Assembly: GCF_000341225.1 (NCBI RefSeq)
Contig: NZ_ANAC01000007.1
Span: 62,001 to 126,000 of the forward strand
DNA from: Nocardiopsis alba DSM 43377
GTDB taxonomy: Bacteria; Actinomycetota; Actinomycetes; Streptosporangiales; Streptosporangiaceae
DNA length: 64,000 bases
Reading direction: 5' to 3'
Both the position numbers and the translations under genes were made by a program. The notes under the pieces are model-generated. The model had not been told where the DNA came from. It ran no database searches and saw nothing but the letters and a program-made list of their open reading frames with translations. This document shows positions 1 through 8,558 of the stretch, one piece after another. Positions within the stretch are counted from its first letter, which is position 1. The number at the start of each line of letters is the position of its first letter.

Positions 1-54
1 GGGAGTGGCGTGCCCTCGACGGCTCGATTCGAGCTCTCATGGAAGAGGACCCCG

Positions 55-1038
55 ATGGACGACCGTAAGACCGAGACCACCCTGACCGGCCGTTACGTCT
101 GGACCGTCACACGCCACCTTGGGGCGGAGGCCGGCCCCGACGTGGCCCGGGAACTGCGCGCCTCCATCCGGGACCGTGTGGAGGCCGGGATCGAGGCGGG
201 GAACGACCCCGCGACGGCGGAGCGTGAGGCGCTCACCGAACTCGGCGACCCCGAGACGCTCGCCCGCGAGTACGGAGAGCTCCCCCGTCACCTGATCGGG
301 CCCGCGCTGTATCCCGACTACGTGCGACTGCTGAGAGCGCTGCTCGCGATCCTGGCCCCGCTCGCCCTGGCCCTGTTGTTCGTGGACCGATTCGAGTCCG
401 GCGCCGGTGGCCTCGGCGAGATCGGCGTCGAGGCGGCCGTCGTCCTGGTGACGGTGACGGTGCACGTCGCCTTCTGGACGACCCTGGTGTTCGCGATCAT
501 CGAGCGCGCGCGCCCCGCCGACCGGCGTGACCTGCCCCTGACCGCATGGGGCCCCGATCGGTTGGACGTCGACGTTCCCGGCGGGCGGGTCGGCCTGCCG
601 GGGACCGTCGCCCGTGTGGCCCTCGAGGTCGCCATGATCGCCCTCCTCGTCTGGCAGTTCTCCGGTGTCTCCGACCTCGGTTCCCAGATCCAGGTCCTGG
701 ACCCCGGGCTCGGTCTGGCCTGGAAGGTCCTGCTCATCGGGGCTCTGGCGGCCGGGGCCGTCACCGCCCTGGCGGCCTGGCGGGTCGGTCGGTGGACCTC
801 GGGGCTCTCGGTGATCGATGTCCTGGTCACCGCCACCGGCGCGCTGGTGACCGTGTACCTGCTGATCCAGGACCGGTTGATCGTCTCCGACCTGTCCGAG
901 CGTCTCTCCGAGGTGTTCGGCGGCACGATCGACCTGACGATCTCGAACGACCTCCTCGCCGCCCTGGTGATCGTCATCGCGGTCTGGGACATCGCGGACC
1001 GCCTGCGCGGTCACCGTCGGGACACGACCAAGGCCTGA
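55..1038 (+). CDS. Permease-prefix (HAAS-like) domain membrane protein
   Basis: A 327-residue protein. The first ~80 residues are a charged helical domain with the pattern of a permease prefix domain (short helices, then ELGDPETLAREYGEL). Several hydrophobic segments follow (about residues 92-110, 127-150, 190-207, 223-245, 257-275, 300-318). The ATG at 55 is preferred over a GTG at 10 because AGAGGA sits about 7 nt upstream of it. Such proteins usually follow a PadR-type regulator, which would lie just outside the left edge. The role is unknown; a membrane partner of a small regulator is an inference. Confidence 0.7.
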   Translation: MDDRKTETTLTGRYVWTVTRHLGAEAGPDVARELRASIRDRVEAGIEAGNDPATAEREALTELGDPETLAREYGELPRHLIGPALYPDYVRLLRALLAILAPLALALLFVDRFESGAGGLGEIGVEAAVVLVTVTVHVAFWTTLVFAIIERARPADRRDLPLTAWGPDRLDVDVPGGRVGLPGTVARVALEVAMIALLVWQFSGVSDLGSQIQVLDPGLGLAWKVLLIGALAAGAVTALAAWRVGRWTSGLSVIDVLVTATGALVTVYLLIQDRLIVSDLSERLSEVFGGTIDLTISNDLLAALVIVIAVWDIADRLRGHRRDTTKA

Positions 1039-1067
1039 CCCGTCGGTCCTTCCGCTCGCGAACGGAC

Positions 1068-1106
1068 GGCCCGGCGCGCCCCTCGACCCCGGGGGCGCGC
1101 CGGGCC
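1068..1106 (+). terminator. GC-rich hairpin terminator
   Basis: A 15-bp perfect stem (1068-1082 with 1092-1106) and a 9-nt loop, 29 nt after the stop of the preceding gene. There is no T-run, as is common for actinomycete terminators. Confidence 0.7.
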
Positions 1107-1552
1107 GCGGGCGTGTGCCCCGGCTTCGACGGACCGACTTCTTTCGAGGAACGGATTTACCGTTCCGAACGGTACGCGGTCTTTTTTCTCGAAGGTGCGA
1201 CCCATGGGCATTCGCGGCACGGGTTTCGGAATCGGTGAAGAACGGCGCGTGTCCTGAGTGTGGCGTCCGAATTACGGATTGATCCGGGATTCGGATCTCT
1301 GGAGAGGAAAGGTCCCATCTTTCCCCTTCGAGGGAGGGTGGGATGAATCTTTACAGGTGGTGAGGGGTGATCCTCCCCTTCTTTCGATTTTCTCCTATAC
1401 AACAAGGGGAACCGTTTTCCCATGGGGGTGACCGGTTCATTCTCTGACCGGAATCGGCCATGGAAATCCGGGCCACCACCCTTTGCGCGCCGTGCGGGGT
1501 CCATGTTCTTTTATGACTGGCAAGTAACCCCGCGAGCCACGAAGGATCCCCC
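1107..1552. other. Gene-free AT-richer leader region
   Basis: No convincing gene. It holds a perfect 8-bp inverted repeat TACCGTTC/GAACGGTA (1158-1174, one base between arms) followed by CTTTTTTCTC, and further right a less GC-rich stretch with GGGGAACC (about 1407-1414) and GGGGGTGACC (about 1425-1434). It probably carries the promoter and a long 5' leader of the amidase gene at 1553. The two G-rich motifs faintly recall c-di-AMP (ydaO) riboswitches, but the rest of that consensus was not found. Confidence 0.4.
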
Positions 1553-2380
1553 ATGACCGAGAATCCCGGATCGGGTCTGGACCGACGCGCCATCCTGCGC
1601 GGAGCCGCCATCGCCTCGGGCGCCGTCGCGCTCGGCGCGTTCGGAGCCACGAGCGCCTCGGCCCAGCCCGTCGACGCCACCGACGTCGCACGGATCGCAC
1701 AACCCGAGCTGTACTGGCGCGGCGCCTGGAACGCCCGCCCGCCGAGCGGCCCGATCCAGGTGCTGGCCGCCCCGCCCCGCTACATCGTGGTCCACCACAC
1801 CGCGACGGCCAACAGCACCAACTACACGCTGGACCACGCCCTGGCCCTGTCCAAGTCGATCCAGAACTACCACATGGACTCCAACGGCTGGATCGACACG
1901 GGGCAGCAGCTCACCATCAGCCGCGGCGGCCACCTCATGGAGGGCCGCGATCGCACGCCGGAGTCCATCGCCGCCCGGCAGCACGTCGTCGGCGCCCACG
2001 TGGCCAATAACAACAGCACCTGCATCGGCATCGAGAACGAGGGCACCTACACGAGCGCGAGCCCCACTCAGGCCCTGACGAACACCCTGGTGCAGACCCT
2101 GGCGTGGCTGTGCGGCGCCTACGGTCTCAACCCGCAGAGCGCCATCCTGGGGCACCGGGACTTCAACGCCACGGCCTGCCCCGGAGACGTCCTCTACTCG
2201 ATGCTCCCCGACCTGCGCAACAGGGTCGCCCAGACCATGCTGGCCCACGACATCCCGATCGCCGCCGCCCGGCACGAGCCGGACGAGAACGGCCCGACCT
2301 ATCCGGCCGTCCCGGACAACGAGCCGGAGCGCGAGTTCTACCACGGCCCGACCAGGGGAGAGGACGACTTCTCCCGGTAG
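1553..2380 (+). CDS. Tat-exported N-acetylmuramoyl-L-alanine amidase (Amidase_2/PGRP type)
   Basis: A 275-residue exported amidase expected to cleave the MurNAc-L-Ala bond in peptidoglycan. The N-terminus has a twin-arginine signal (DRRAILRG, then an Ala/Gly-rich stretch ending ASAQP around residue 38). Zinc-ligand motifs of the Amidase_2/PGRP fold are visible: VVHHTA near residue 80, GHRDF near 200 and TACPGD near 210. The C-terminal ~50 residues are hydrophilic. The start is supported by AAGGA upstream. A strong terminator follows, so it is probably monocistronic. Confidence 0.88.
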   Translation: MTENPGSGLDRRAILRGAAIASGAVALGAFGATSASAQPVDATDVARIAQPELYWRGAWNARPPSGPIQVLAAPPRYIVVHHTATANSTNYTLDHALALSKSIQNYHMDSNGWIDTGQQLTISRGGHLMEGRDRTPESIAARQHVVGAHVANNNSTCIGIENEGTYTSASPTQALTNTLVQTLAWLCGAYGLNPQSAILGHRDFNATACPGDVLYSMLPDLRNRVAQTMLAHDIPIAAARHEPDENGPTYPAVPDNEPEREFYHGPTRGEDDFSR

Positions 2381-2435
2381 AGCGGAGGCGGAGGAGGACG
2401 TACCCCCGTTCCACGTTCTCCTCTCACCTCTCGAC

Positions 2436-2468
2436 GGCGGTGCCCACCATCCCCCGGTGGGCACCGCC
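2436..2468 (+). terminator. Hairpin terminator after amidase
   Basis: A 13-bp perfect stem (2436-2448 with 2456-2468) and a 7-nt loop, 56 nt after the amidase stop. Confidence 0.8.
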
Positions 2469-2624
2469 CTTTCGCGTGTCACACGGGCCCCACTCGACCA
2501 CCAGACGTCACCGGACGGTGTCCGAGCGTTGGTCGACGCCTGGGGTCGTGTTCAGCCCCGTCGACGAGGGTTGCCTACCGCCGGTCCCCCGGCCGGCGAT
2601 ACCCCCGTATCGGAGGCGATCCCC

Positions 2625-4520
2625 ATGCCAACGACACACTCACGACACACGCGGACGTGGAACCCCCCGCGCCCTCGCACGATGATCGTCGCGGCCCTGG
2701 CCGTGACCCTCGCGGGCTCCGTGACGACGGTGCTCGCTCCGGCCGCGGCGGCCCCGACCAAGGACTCGGAGGAGTCCGTCTACCGAGGTCAGGTCGAGGT
2801 CGTCCGTGACGCCGACGGCCCCACCGACGACTCGACCCTCACCGGTCGGGTGTTCGTCGACGAGAACCGGGACGGTACCGGTGACGAGGACGAGACCGGC
2901 CTGGCCGACGTCATGGTCACCAACGGCCGCGACGTGACGCTCACCGACGACGAGGGCCGTTACAGCCTGCCCGTGTTCGACAACATGACCGTGTCGATCA
3001 CCCAGCCGGCGGGTTACCAGGTGCCCCTGGACGAGTACAACATCCCCCAGTTCCACTACAACCACCTTCCCGAGGGCTCTCCCGACCTGCGCTACGGCGG
3101 GATCGAGCCGACCGGCCCGCTACCGGCCGAGCTCAACTTCCCCGTCGTCGAGAGTGAGGAGACCGCGAAGGCCGAACAGAACTGCGTCATCGCCGGCGAC
3201 CTCCAGACCTACGACGAGGAGGAGATCGAGTACGCCCGGGCCGGGGCCATCAAGGACCTGTCCGAGCGCGACGACTACGCCGGCTGCGGCACGCTGTTCG
3301 TGGGCGACGTCGTCGGCGACGATCTGTCCCTCTACCCCGCGATCAAGGAGCTGGTCGGAGAGACCAACGGGCCGGCCCGCTTCCTGCCCGGCAACCACGA
3401 CCTCGACTTCGACGCTCCGAGCGCCGAGCACTCCTTCGACACCTTCCGCGCTCGGCTCGCCCCGGCGTACTACTCCTACGACGTCGGCGACGTGCACGTG
3501 ATCGCGTTGAACACCGTCGACTATCCGTGCGTGGCCGCCGACGACAGCCCCGAGGGCATCGAGGAGCACTGCTCCGACCCGGAGGGCAGCCCCTCCTACA
3601 ACGGTCGGATCGGCGACGACCAGCTGGCGTGGCTCGAAAGCGACCTGGAGAACGTCGACCCCGACAAGCTGGTCGTCGTGGCCGGCCACATCGCCCTGCT
3701 CAACTACGCAGACGAGGGCTCGGCGGTGCACCAGGTCGACCAGGTCGCCCGCGTGCACGAACTGCTGGAGGGCCGCGAGGCGGTGTCCGTGGCCGGTCAC
3801 AGCCACAGCATCGAGAACATGAGGACCGGTGACGACGTCGAGGGCTGGCGCGACCTCTTCGGTATCGAGGGTCTGCCCTTCCCGCACATCACCGTGGGCG
3901 CGATCTCCGGCGACTGGTACTCCGGCGAGGTCGGTGAGGAGGGCTACCCGACGGCGATCGGTCGTGACGGCGGCCGTCCCGGCGTGGTGACGCTCGACAT
4001 CGAGGGGTCCGACTTCCAGGAGCGCTACACCGTCACCGGCGAGTCCGACGACGTGCAGACGCAACTGGGCATCAACAGTCCGACCTACCGCGCGTGGTTC
4101 GACGAGCGTCGGGAGTGGAACGACGACCCCGTGGGCGAGGCCCCCGAGTTGGACGCGCCCCTGGCGCTGGACCGGGACGACCTGGCCGACGGCAGCTGGC
4201 TGACCACCAACTTCTTCCTCGGCTCCACCGGGTCGACGGTGGAGGTGTCCATCGACGGCGGGCCCGTCGAGGAGGCGGTGCGCACCCAGCGGATGGAGGG
4301 CGAGGCCGTCAACGTCGGTGTCGAGTACTCCGACCCGTACGCGGTCGCCCAACAGCTGGTCCACGGCGGCAGCCTCGCCGACCGGACGATGCACCTGTGG
4401 CGCTTCGACCTGGACGAGGATCTCGATCTCGGTGAGCACACCGCCGAGGTCACCGCGACCGACTCCTACGGTCGCGCGTTCACCGACACCCTGGTCTTCG
4501 AGGTCGTCGACGAACGTTAG
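2625..4520 (+). CDS. Secreted calcineurin-like phosphoesterase with N-terminal SdrD_B-type domain
   Basis: 631 residues from the ATG at 2625, which has GGAGG 8 nt upstream; earlier in-frame starts fall inside the previous terminator. The Sec signal peptide ends near AAAAPT (about residue 44). Next comes a Cna_B/SdrD_B-like Ig domain (GRVFVDENRDGTGDEDE, about 65-160). The metallophosphoesterase domain has GDLQ, GDVVGDD (about 226), GNHD (about 256), VAGH and GHSH (about 390) as metal ligands. A C-terminal beta domain follows. This architecture matches calcineurin-like phosphoesterases with dedicated N- and C-terminal domains; the substrate is unknown. The first metal motif is D-x-Q rather than D-x-H. 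Confidence 0.85.
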   Translation: MPTTHSRHTRTWNPPRPRTMIVAALAVTLAGSVTTVLAPAAAAPTKDSEESVYRGQVEVVRDADGPTDDSTLTGRVFVDENRDGTGDEDETGLADVMVTNGRDVTLTDDEGRYSLPVFDNMTVSITQPAGYQVPLDEYNIPQFHYNHLPEGSPDLRYGGIEPTGPLPAELNFPVVESEETAKAEQNCVIAGDLQTYDEEEIEYARAGAIKDLSERDDYAGCGTLFVGDVVGDDLSLYPAIKELVGETNGPARFLPGNHDLDFDAPSAEHSFDTFRARLAPAYYSYDVGDVHVIALNTVDYPCVAADDSPEGIEEHCSDPEGSPSYNGRIGDDQLAWLESDLENVDPDKLVVVAGHIALLNYADEGSAVHQVDQVARVHELLEGREAVSVAGHSHSIENMRTGDDVEGWRDLFGIEGLPFPHITVGAISGDWYSGEVGEEGYPTAIGRDGGRPGVVTLDIEGSDFQERYTVTGESDDVQTQLGINSPTYRAWFDERREWNDDPVGEAPELDAPLALDRDDLADGSWLTTNFFLGSTGSTVEVSIDGGPVEEAVRTQRMEGEAVNVGVEYSDPYAVAQQLVHGGSLADRTMHLWRFDLDEDLDLGEHTAEVTATDSYGRAFTDTLVFEVVDER

Positions 4521-4534
4521 TCGCCCACCTGGGA

Positions 4535-4567
4535 GAGGGGCCGCCACCATCGGGGTGGCGGCCCCTC
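4535..4567. terminator. Bidirectional hairpin terminator
   Basis: A 14-bp stem (4535-4548 with 4554-4567) between converging genes ending at 4520 (+) and 4617 (-). It could serve both. Confidence 0.75.
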
Positions 4568-4616
4568 GTCGCGTCCACGGTGTGCGGGGTCCTCGCACGC
4601 CGGTCGACACGTCTCC

Positions 4617-6419
4617 TCAGTTCGAACCCTCCGGGAGTCCGAACAGGACGGTGATCCCGTGGCTTCCGGGAAGGAGGGTCCCGGAAGTGGTGAAGACGTC
4701 TCCGGCCGGGGTGGCGATGTGGTCGATCCCGCGAAGGAGTCTCTCCTCCCGCTCGGTCGGGTCGGGCACCGTGTAAGGGGAGGGGTGGACCTCACCGCTC
4801 CGGGAGTCGATCGCGATGACCTGATGGAGCTCGTTCGCCCCGAACAGGAGGCCGCCGCGCACCTGGTGTCCACGGTCGATGCTCAGGTGGACCCGATCCT
4901 CGATCGTCCAGGCGAAGGTGCCATCGGAGATGTCCACACCTCCGGGTTCGCGCCAGAACAGGTCCCCGAAGGTCCGGACCGCGTCGCCACGGCTATAGGA
5001 ACCGAGGGTGATCGACGCATGGCGCCCTCCCTCGAGATCGTTCTTCCGCCACAGCTCTTCTCCGCCGGGGCCGAAGGCGATGAGCTCGGTGGAGGCGAAC
5101 TCGCGGTCGGCACGATGACCGTCGAAGGCCGACACCTCGAACACGGTCGCGGTCTCGTGCGTGACGATGTTGTACACCGCGTGCCCGGTCCCGGGGGCGG
5201 GGTGAGCCGGTGGTTCTTCGAGGAGCCGGTCATGGACGAGTGCGCCGTCGATCGTGTCGTAGACGGCCACCGCGGGTCCCTCGGCGAGGACGAACCTGCC
5301 GCCCCCGAGAGCGGTGAGCGGGGTGAGGTCGGCGTTCGGAAAGGTCTCCTCGCTCAGGGATGTCGTCTCGGTGTCGATAGTGGCGATCTCGCGTCCGTCG
5401 CCCGTGTCGAGGATCCTCCACGCGCCGTCGAACACGACGATCCGGTCGGCACTCTCGGGGTCGGCCAGGAGGTCCGTGACCCCGGGGGCGCACCAGAGTC
5501 GACGCCCGGTCTCCATGTCCAAGGCGAGCAGGGCTTCACGAGGATCGTCCGCCCCATCGTCGTGAAGACGTACGAGCAGGACATCGCCCACCGCCTTCAC
5601 CCGGCCCGAATGGATGGTCCGGGCGCCGCCCCGGCCCTCCACGCCGAACAGTTCCTCTTTGATGTCGAACGTCCACCGGACCCGTCCGTCCTCGGCCTCG
5701 TAGACACCGAAGCCCCGAACACCGTTCAGAACCACCGATGTGCGGTTCCCGGTGGTCACACCGCCCCAGAGGGGGAGCCACCAGGCCGCTTCACCGAAGG
5801 CGGCATTGCCCTCGAACGCTCGGGCCCGATCGAGCATGCCGGGGTTGCGCGGTGGGTCATCGCCTCCCCGGAGTGGTTCCCCGTCGGGCCAGGCATCGGA
5901 CGCCCCCCGCGCGACCGCGGGCCGTGCGCACAGAGCCGCATCGGCGGCTCGGGAGGAGTACAGAGGGGAGAGCAGACCGGCCAGTACCACCACCGTCACG
6001 GCGATGATCGCCGTCCGGGAGGTGAGCTCGCCCTTTCGCCCCCGTCCGCCCGTGGTCAGGGCTTTCCAACGGCCGATTCGGAACAGAACGTCGACCAGGA
6101 GGAGGGCGATGAAGCAGAGCGACCACGGCGGGGGCCAGGCGATATAGGCCGCCGCGCTCATGGCGCCGAACAGGACGATCCCGCTCAGGACGGCCACGAT
6201 CCCGGGCACCGGGAGGAGCGGGTCCCCGTCAGGGCGCAGCGCTTGGAGCGCCACGAGGCCGAGTGCCACCATCGCCCCCGCCCCTGTGACGAGGAGCGGG
6301 AACCCGGTGAGCACCCACATCAGGGCGAAGAGGCCCGGGGCGAGGGCGGTCACGTGTAGGAGTGAAGGGACGGTGAGGAGGGTCTTCCAACGTGGAGTGG
6401 GAGGGGGATGCGGGGCCAT
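4617..6419 (-). CDS. Membrane protein with extracytoplasmic PQQ-like beta-propeller
   Basis: 600 residues. The N-terminal ~160 residues hold about five hydrophobic segments; the remainder looks like a PQQ/BamB-type propeller with strands such as GRVRWTFDI and GRRLWCAPG. No catalytic residues are recognised, so a sensor or binding role is the most that can be inferred. No clear ribosome-binding site precedes the ATG, so the exact start is uncertain. It is convergent with the phosphoesterase gene. Confidence 0.7.
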   Translation of the reverse strand: MAPHPPPTPRWKTLLTVPSLLHVTALAPGLFALMWVLTGFPLLVTGAGAMVALGLVALQALRPDGDPLLPVPGIVAVLSGIVLFGAMSAAAYIAWPPPWSLCFIALLLVDVLFRIGRWKALTTGGRGRKGELTSRTAIIAVTVVVLAGLLSPLYSSRAADAALCARPAVARGASDAWPDGEPLRGGDDPPRNPGMLDRARAFEGNAAFGEAAWWLPLWGGVTTGNRTSVVLNGVRGFGVYEAEDGRVRWTFDIKEELFGVEGRGGARTIHSGRVKAVGDVLLVRLHDDGADDPREALLALDMETGRRLWCAPGVTDLLADPESADRIVVFDGAWRILDTGDGREIATIDTETTSLSEETFPNADLTPLTALGGGRFVLAEGPAVAVYDTIDGALVHDRLLEEPPAHPAPGTGHAVYNIVTHETATVFEVSAFDGHRADREFASTELIAFGPGGEELWRKNDLEGGRHASITLGSYSRGDAVRTFGDLFWREPGGVDISDGTFAWTIEDRVHLSIDRGHQVRGGLLFGANELHQVIAIDSRSGEVHPSPYTVPDPTEREERLLRGIDHIATPAGDVFTTSGTLLPGSHGITVLFGLPEGSN

Positions 6420-6570
6420 ATCGACTTTTCGTTCTCGGGGGCTTCCGGTGCGCCCTACGACCTCGGGCCGGGGAGACGCTGTTCCCTTTCGACGCGTCGA
6501 CGAGCCGCCTGGTTCGGGGAGAGCCGAGGATACGAGGCCCGTCTTCCGGAGAGGAGGGCCGCCCCCTACT

Positions 6571-7260
6571 TCAGGGGAGTTCGACGAGGCCGGTGAGCAC
6601 CCGGCGCACCATCCGTTCGAACAGCACGTGGGTGTCCTGGGACGCCTCGGTGCCGGGACTCGCCGCCAGCGCCGCCGCGATGAGCGGGTGGCGTTCCTCG
6701 GTCGCGGTGGCCAGGTAGGACGTGCGAGCGCGCCCGGGACCGTCGGGCGTGTTCCGGCGCTGGAGTTCGGTGCGCGCGAACAGCGTCACCAGCCCGTTCA
6801 CCAGCCCGATGATCTCCAGACGGGACGCCTGGGGCAGGGAGGTCGGTTCCAGGGCGCGGAGGGCATGCTCCAGGTAGTCCATGCCGCGAGGCCCCACGGT
6901 GGGCTCCGTCGGCAGGTCGAGCAGCCACGGGTGGCGCAGGTGGACCTCCTTGGCCCGGCCGGCCAGGGCGGCCAGGTCCTCGACCGGGTCGCCGCTCATC
7001 GGCGCGTCGAGGTCGATCTCCCCGGTGACGGCGTCGGCCATGAGGTCGAGGAGGTCGTCCCGGGCGGAGATGTAGCGGTACAGCGAGGCGGGGCCGGTGC
7101 CCAGTCTTCGGGCGACCTGTCGCATCGACACGGCGGCGAGGCCGCCCTCGTCGGCCAGTTCGATCGCGGCGGCGGTGAGCTGTTCGCGGCTGCGCTCCGG
7201 CGCGGGGCCCCGCGCGCCCCGTTCGGGACGGCTCCATACGCTCGTCGGTCCCTCGGCCAT
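6571..7260 (-). CDS. TetR-family transcriptional regulator
   Basis: 229 residues from the ATG at 7260. A GTG at 7284 is also possible; both have G-rich ribosome-binding sites. The N-terminal TetR helix-turn-helix is clear (SMRQVARRLGTGPASLYRYI, about residues 45-65), followed by an all-helical ligand domain of the TetR_C type. It diverges from the hydrolase at 7343, with a perfect inverted repeat between them, so it probably represses itself and the hydrolase. The inducer is unknown. Confidence 0.88.
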   Translation of the reverse strand: MAEGPTSVWSRPERGARGPAPERSREQLTAAAIELADEGGLAAVSMRQVARRLGTGPASLYRYISARDDLLDLMADAVTGEIDLDAPMSGDPVEDLAALAGRAKEVHLRHPWLLDLPTEPTVGPRGMDYLEHALRALEPTSLPQASRLEIIGLVNGLVTLFARTELQRRNTPDGPGRARTSYLATATEERHPLIAAALAASPGTEASQDTHVLFERMVRRVLTGLVELP

Positions 7261-7300
7261 CGGCCCCCCTGTTCCCCTTGCCACGACGGTCCCCTATCCT

Positions 7301-7327
7301 AATACTGAGAACAGTGATCGCAGTATT
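7301..7327. promoter_or_regulatory. Candidate TetR operator in divergent promoter region
   Basis: Perfect inverted repeat AATACTG / CAGTATT (7301-7307 and 7321-7327, 13-nt spacer) between the TetR gene and the divergent hydrolase. It is among the few AT-rich spots here and lies just upstream of the hydrolase ribosome-binding site. Confidence 0.6.
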
Positions 7328-7342
7328 GAAGGGAGAGCGACC

Positions 7343-8263
7343 ATGGACCGACGAACGTGGAGTCCCGTCCGGTGGGCCCGGAACGGCGAGGTTCGACTGG
7401 CCTTCGACACCTGGGGGGAGGAGAACGGAGGAGACCCGATCCTGCTCATCATGGGTATGGGCATCAACCGGCAGTGGTGGCCGGACGACCTGTGCCGAGC
7501 GCTGGCCGAACAGGGTTTCTCCGTCGCCCGTTACGACAACCGCGACTCCGGTGAATCGACGTACCTGCTGCCCGTCAGGACCCGCAAACCCTTCACCGCC
7601 CTGATGAGGCGCCGCGGCGACGCCTACACGGCCGAGGACATGGCCGACGACGCCATCGCGGTCATGGACGAGCTCGGATGGGGGTCGGCGCACGTCTTCG
7701 GGATCTCCCTCGGCGGGGCCATCGCGCAACGCGTCGCCATCGGACACCCGGATCGGGTCCGCACCCTGACCTCGATGGCCGCGGTCCCCGCCGACGTGTC
7801 GGGCCCGGGGCTGCTGCGCTACATCAACCTCTTCTCCATGGCCCGGCTCGTTCGCTGGAACCACCCCGCCACCAGGGAGGGGGCGATCCAGGGGAGCCTC
7901 GACATCGCCCGGTTCTGCGCCTCCTCCCGGCGCCCCTTCGACGAGGAGGAGGCGCGCGAGAGGGCCGAACGCCTCGTCGACCACGGCAGCCGTGACAACC
8001 TCGCGCACAGTCGGCAGATCGGCGCCCAGTGGCACGGGCCGGGGATCGACGCCATCACGGTGCCCACACTGGTGATCCACGGCCAGGACGATCCGCTGAT
8101 CCGGCCGCGCGCGGCCGCCGACATCGCCTCCAGGGTGCCCGGGGCGCGACCGGTCGTCCTGCCCGGGGTCGGCCACGACGTTCCGGGGTTCGCGCGTCGG
8201 CCCGTCGCCGAACTGATCCGGGGCCTGGCCGACGAGGCGCCCGCCTCCTCCGGTTCCCGCTGA
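7343..8263 (+). CDS. Alpha/beta-fold hydrolase
   Basis: 306 residues, with GGGAG about 7 nt before the ATG at 7343. Alpha/beta hydrolase features: oxyanion region LLIMGMG, nucleophile elbow GISLGG (Ser about 122), acid in HGQDDPLI, and His in GVGHDVPG. No signal peptide. It resembles the broad group of esterases/epoxide-hydrolase-like enzymes; the substrate cannot be told. Its control by the divergent TetR regulator suggests a detoxification or catabolic role. Confidence 0.87.
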   Translation: MDRRTWSPVRWARNGEVRLAFDTWGEENGGDPILLIMGMGINRQWWPDDLCRALAEQGFSVARYDNRDSGESTYLLPVRTRKPFTALMRRRGDAYTAEDMADDAIAVMDELGWGSAHVFGISLGGAIAQRVAIGHPDRVRTLTSMAAVPADVSGPGLLRYINLFSMARLVRWNHPATREGAIQGSLDIARFCASSRRPFDEEEARERAERLVDHGSRDNLAHSRQIGAQWHGPGIDAITVPTLVIHGQDDPLIRPRAAADIASRVPGARPVVLPGVGHDVPGFARRPVAELIRGLADEAPASSGSR

Positions 8264-8521
8264 CCCTCGGGGCGGGTCGGGAGCCCCCTCTCCCACCCCG
8301 GGGGGGACGGGCGGTGTGGCCGTCGTCCTTTCCGGGAACGATCACGAGAGCCGGGGAGGGATCGGCCGCGTTCGTGTTGCGATCTACTGATCGGTCAGTC
8401 GTACCGAAGGCCGCGACGACCCTGCCCCTTCTTCACCTAAATTCCCCGTTCACCTGCGAAGACATGGGTCTCTTCGCGTTCGCTCGGGCGCCGTGTCTCC
8501 GTGCCCGATCGCAACGGAACA
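8264..8521. other. Gene-free region upstream of the carnitine regulator
   Basis: No gene. It contains an imperfect palindrome ACTGATCGGTCAGT (8386-8399) and a small hairpin GCGAAGA/TCTTCGC (8456-8462 and 8471-8477). Either could be an operator site or decay product; neither is assigned. Confidence 0.35.
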
Positions 8522-8551
8522 TTGCGAAAATCGCCATGGCGTTGTTACGTT
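8522..8551 (+). promoter_or_regulatory. Promoter for a leaderless mRNA
   Basis: TTGCGA (8522-8527), an 18-nt spacer and TACGTT (8546-8551), then seven nt to the GTG at 8559. The geometry puts the predicted transcription start on the GTG, and no ribosome-binding site is seen. That is the usual arrangement for leaderless actinobacterial genes. Confidence 0.55.
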
Positions 8552-8558
8552 CACTCTC

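Noticed and set aside
10-54. GTG at 10 as start of the first gene
   Set aside because: It has no room for a ribosome-binding site in the window, whereas ATG 55 has AGAGGA at good spacing and begins the conserved domain.
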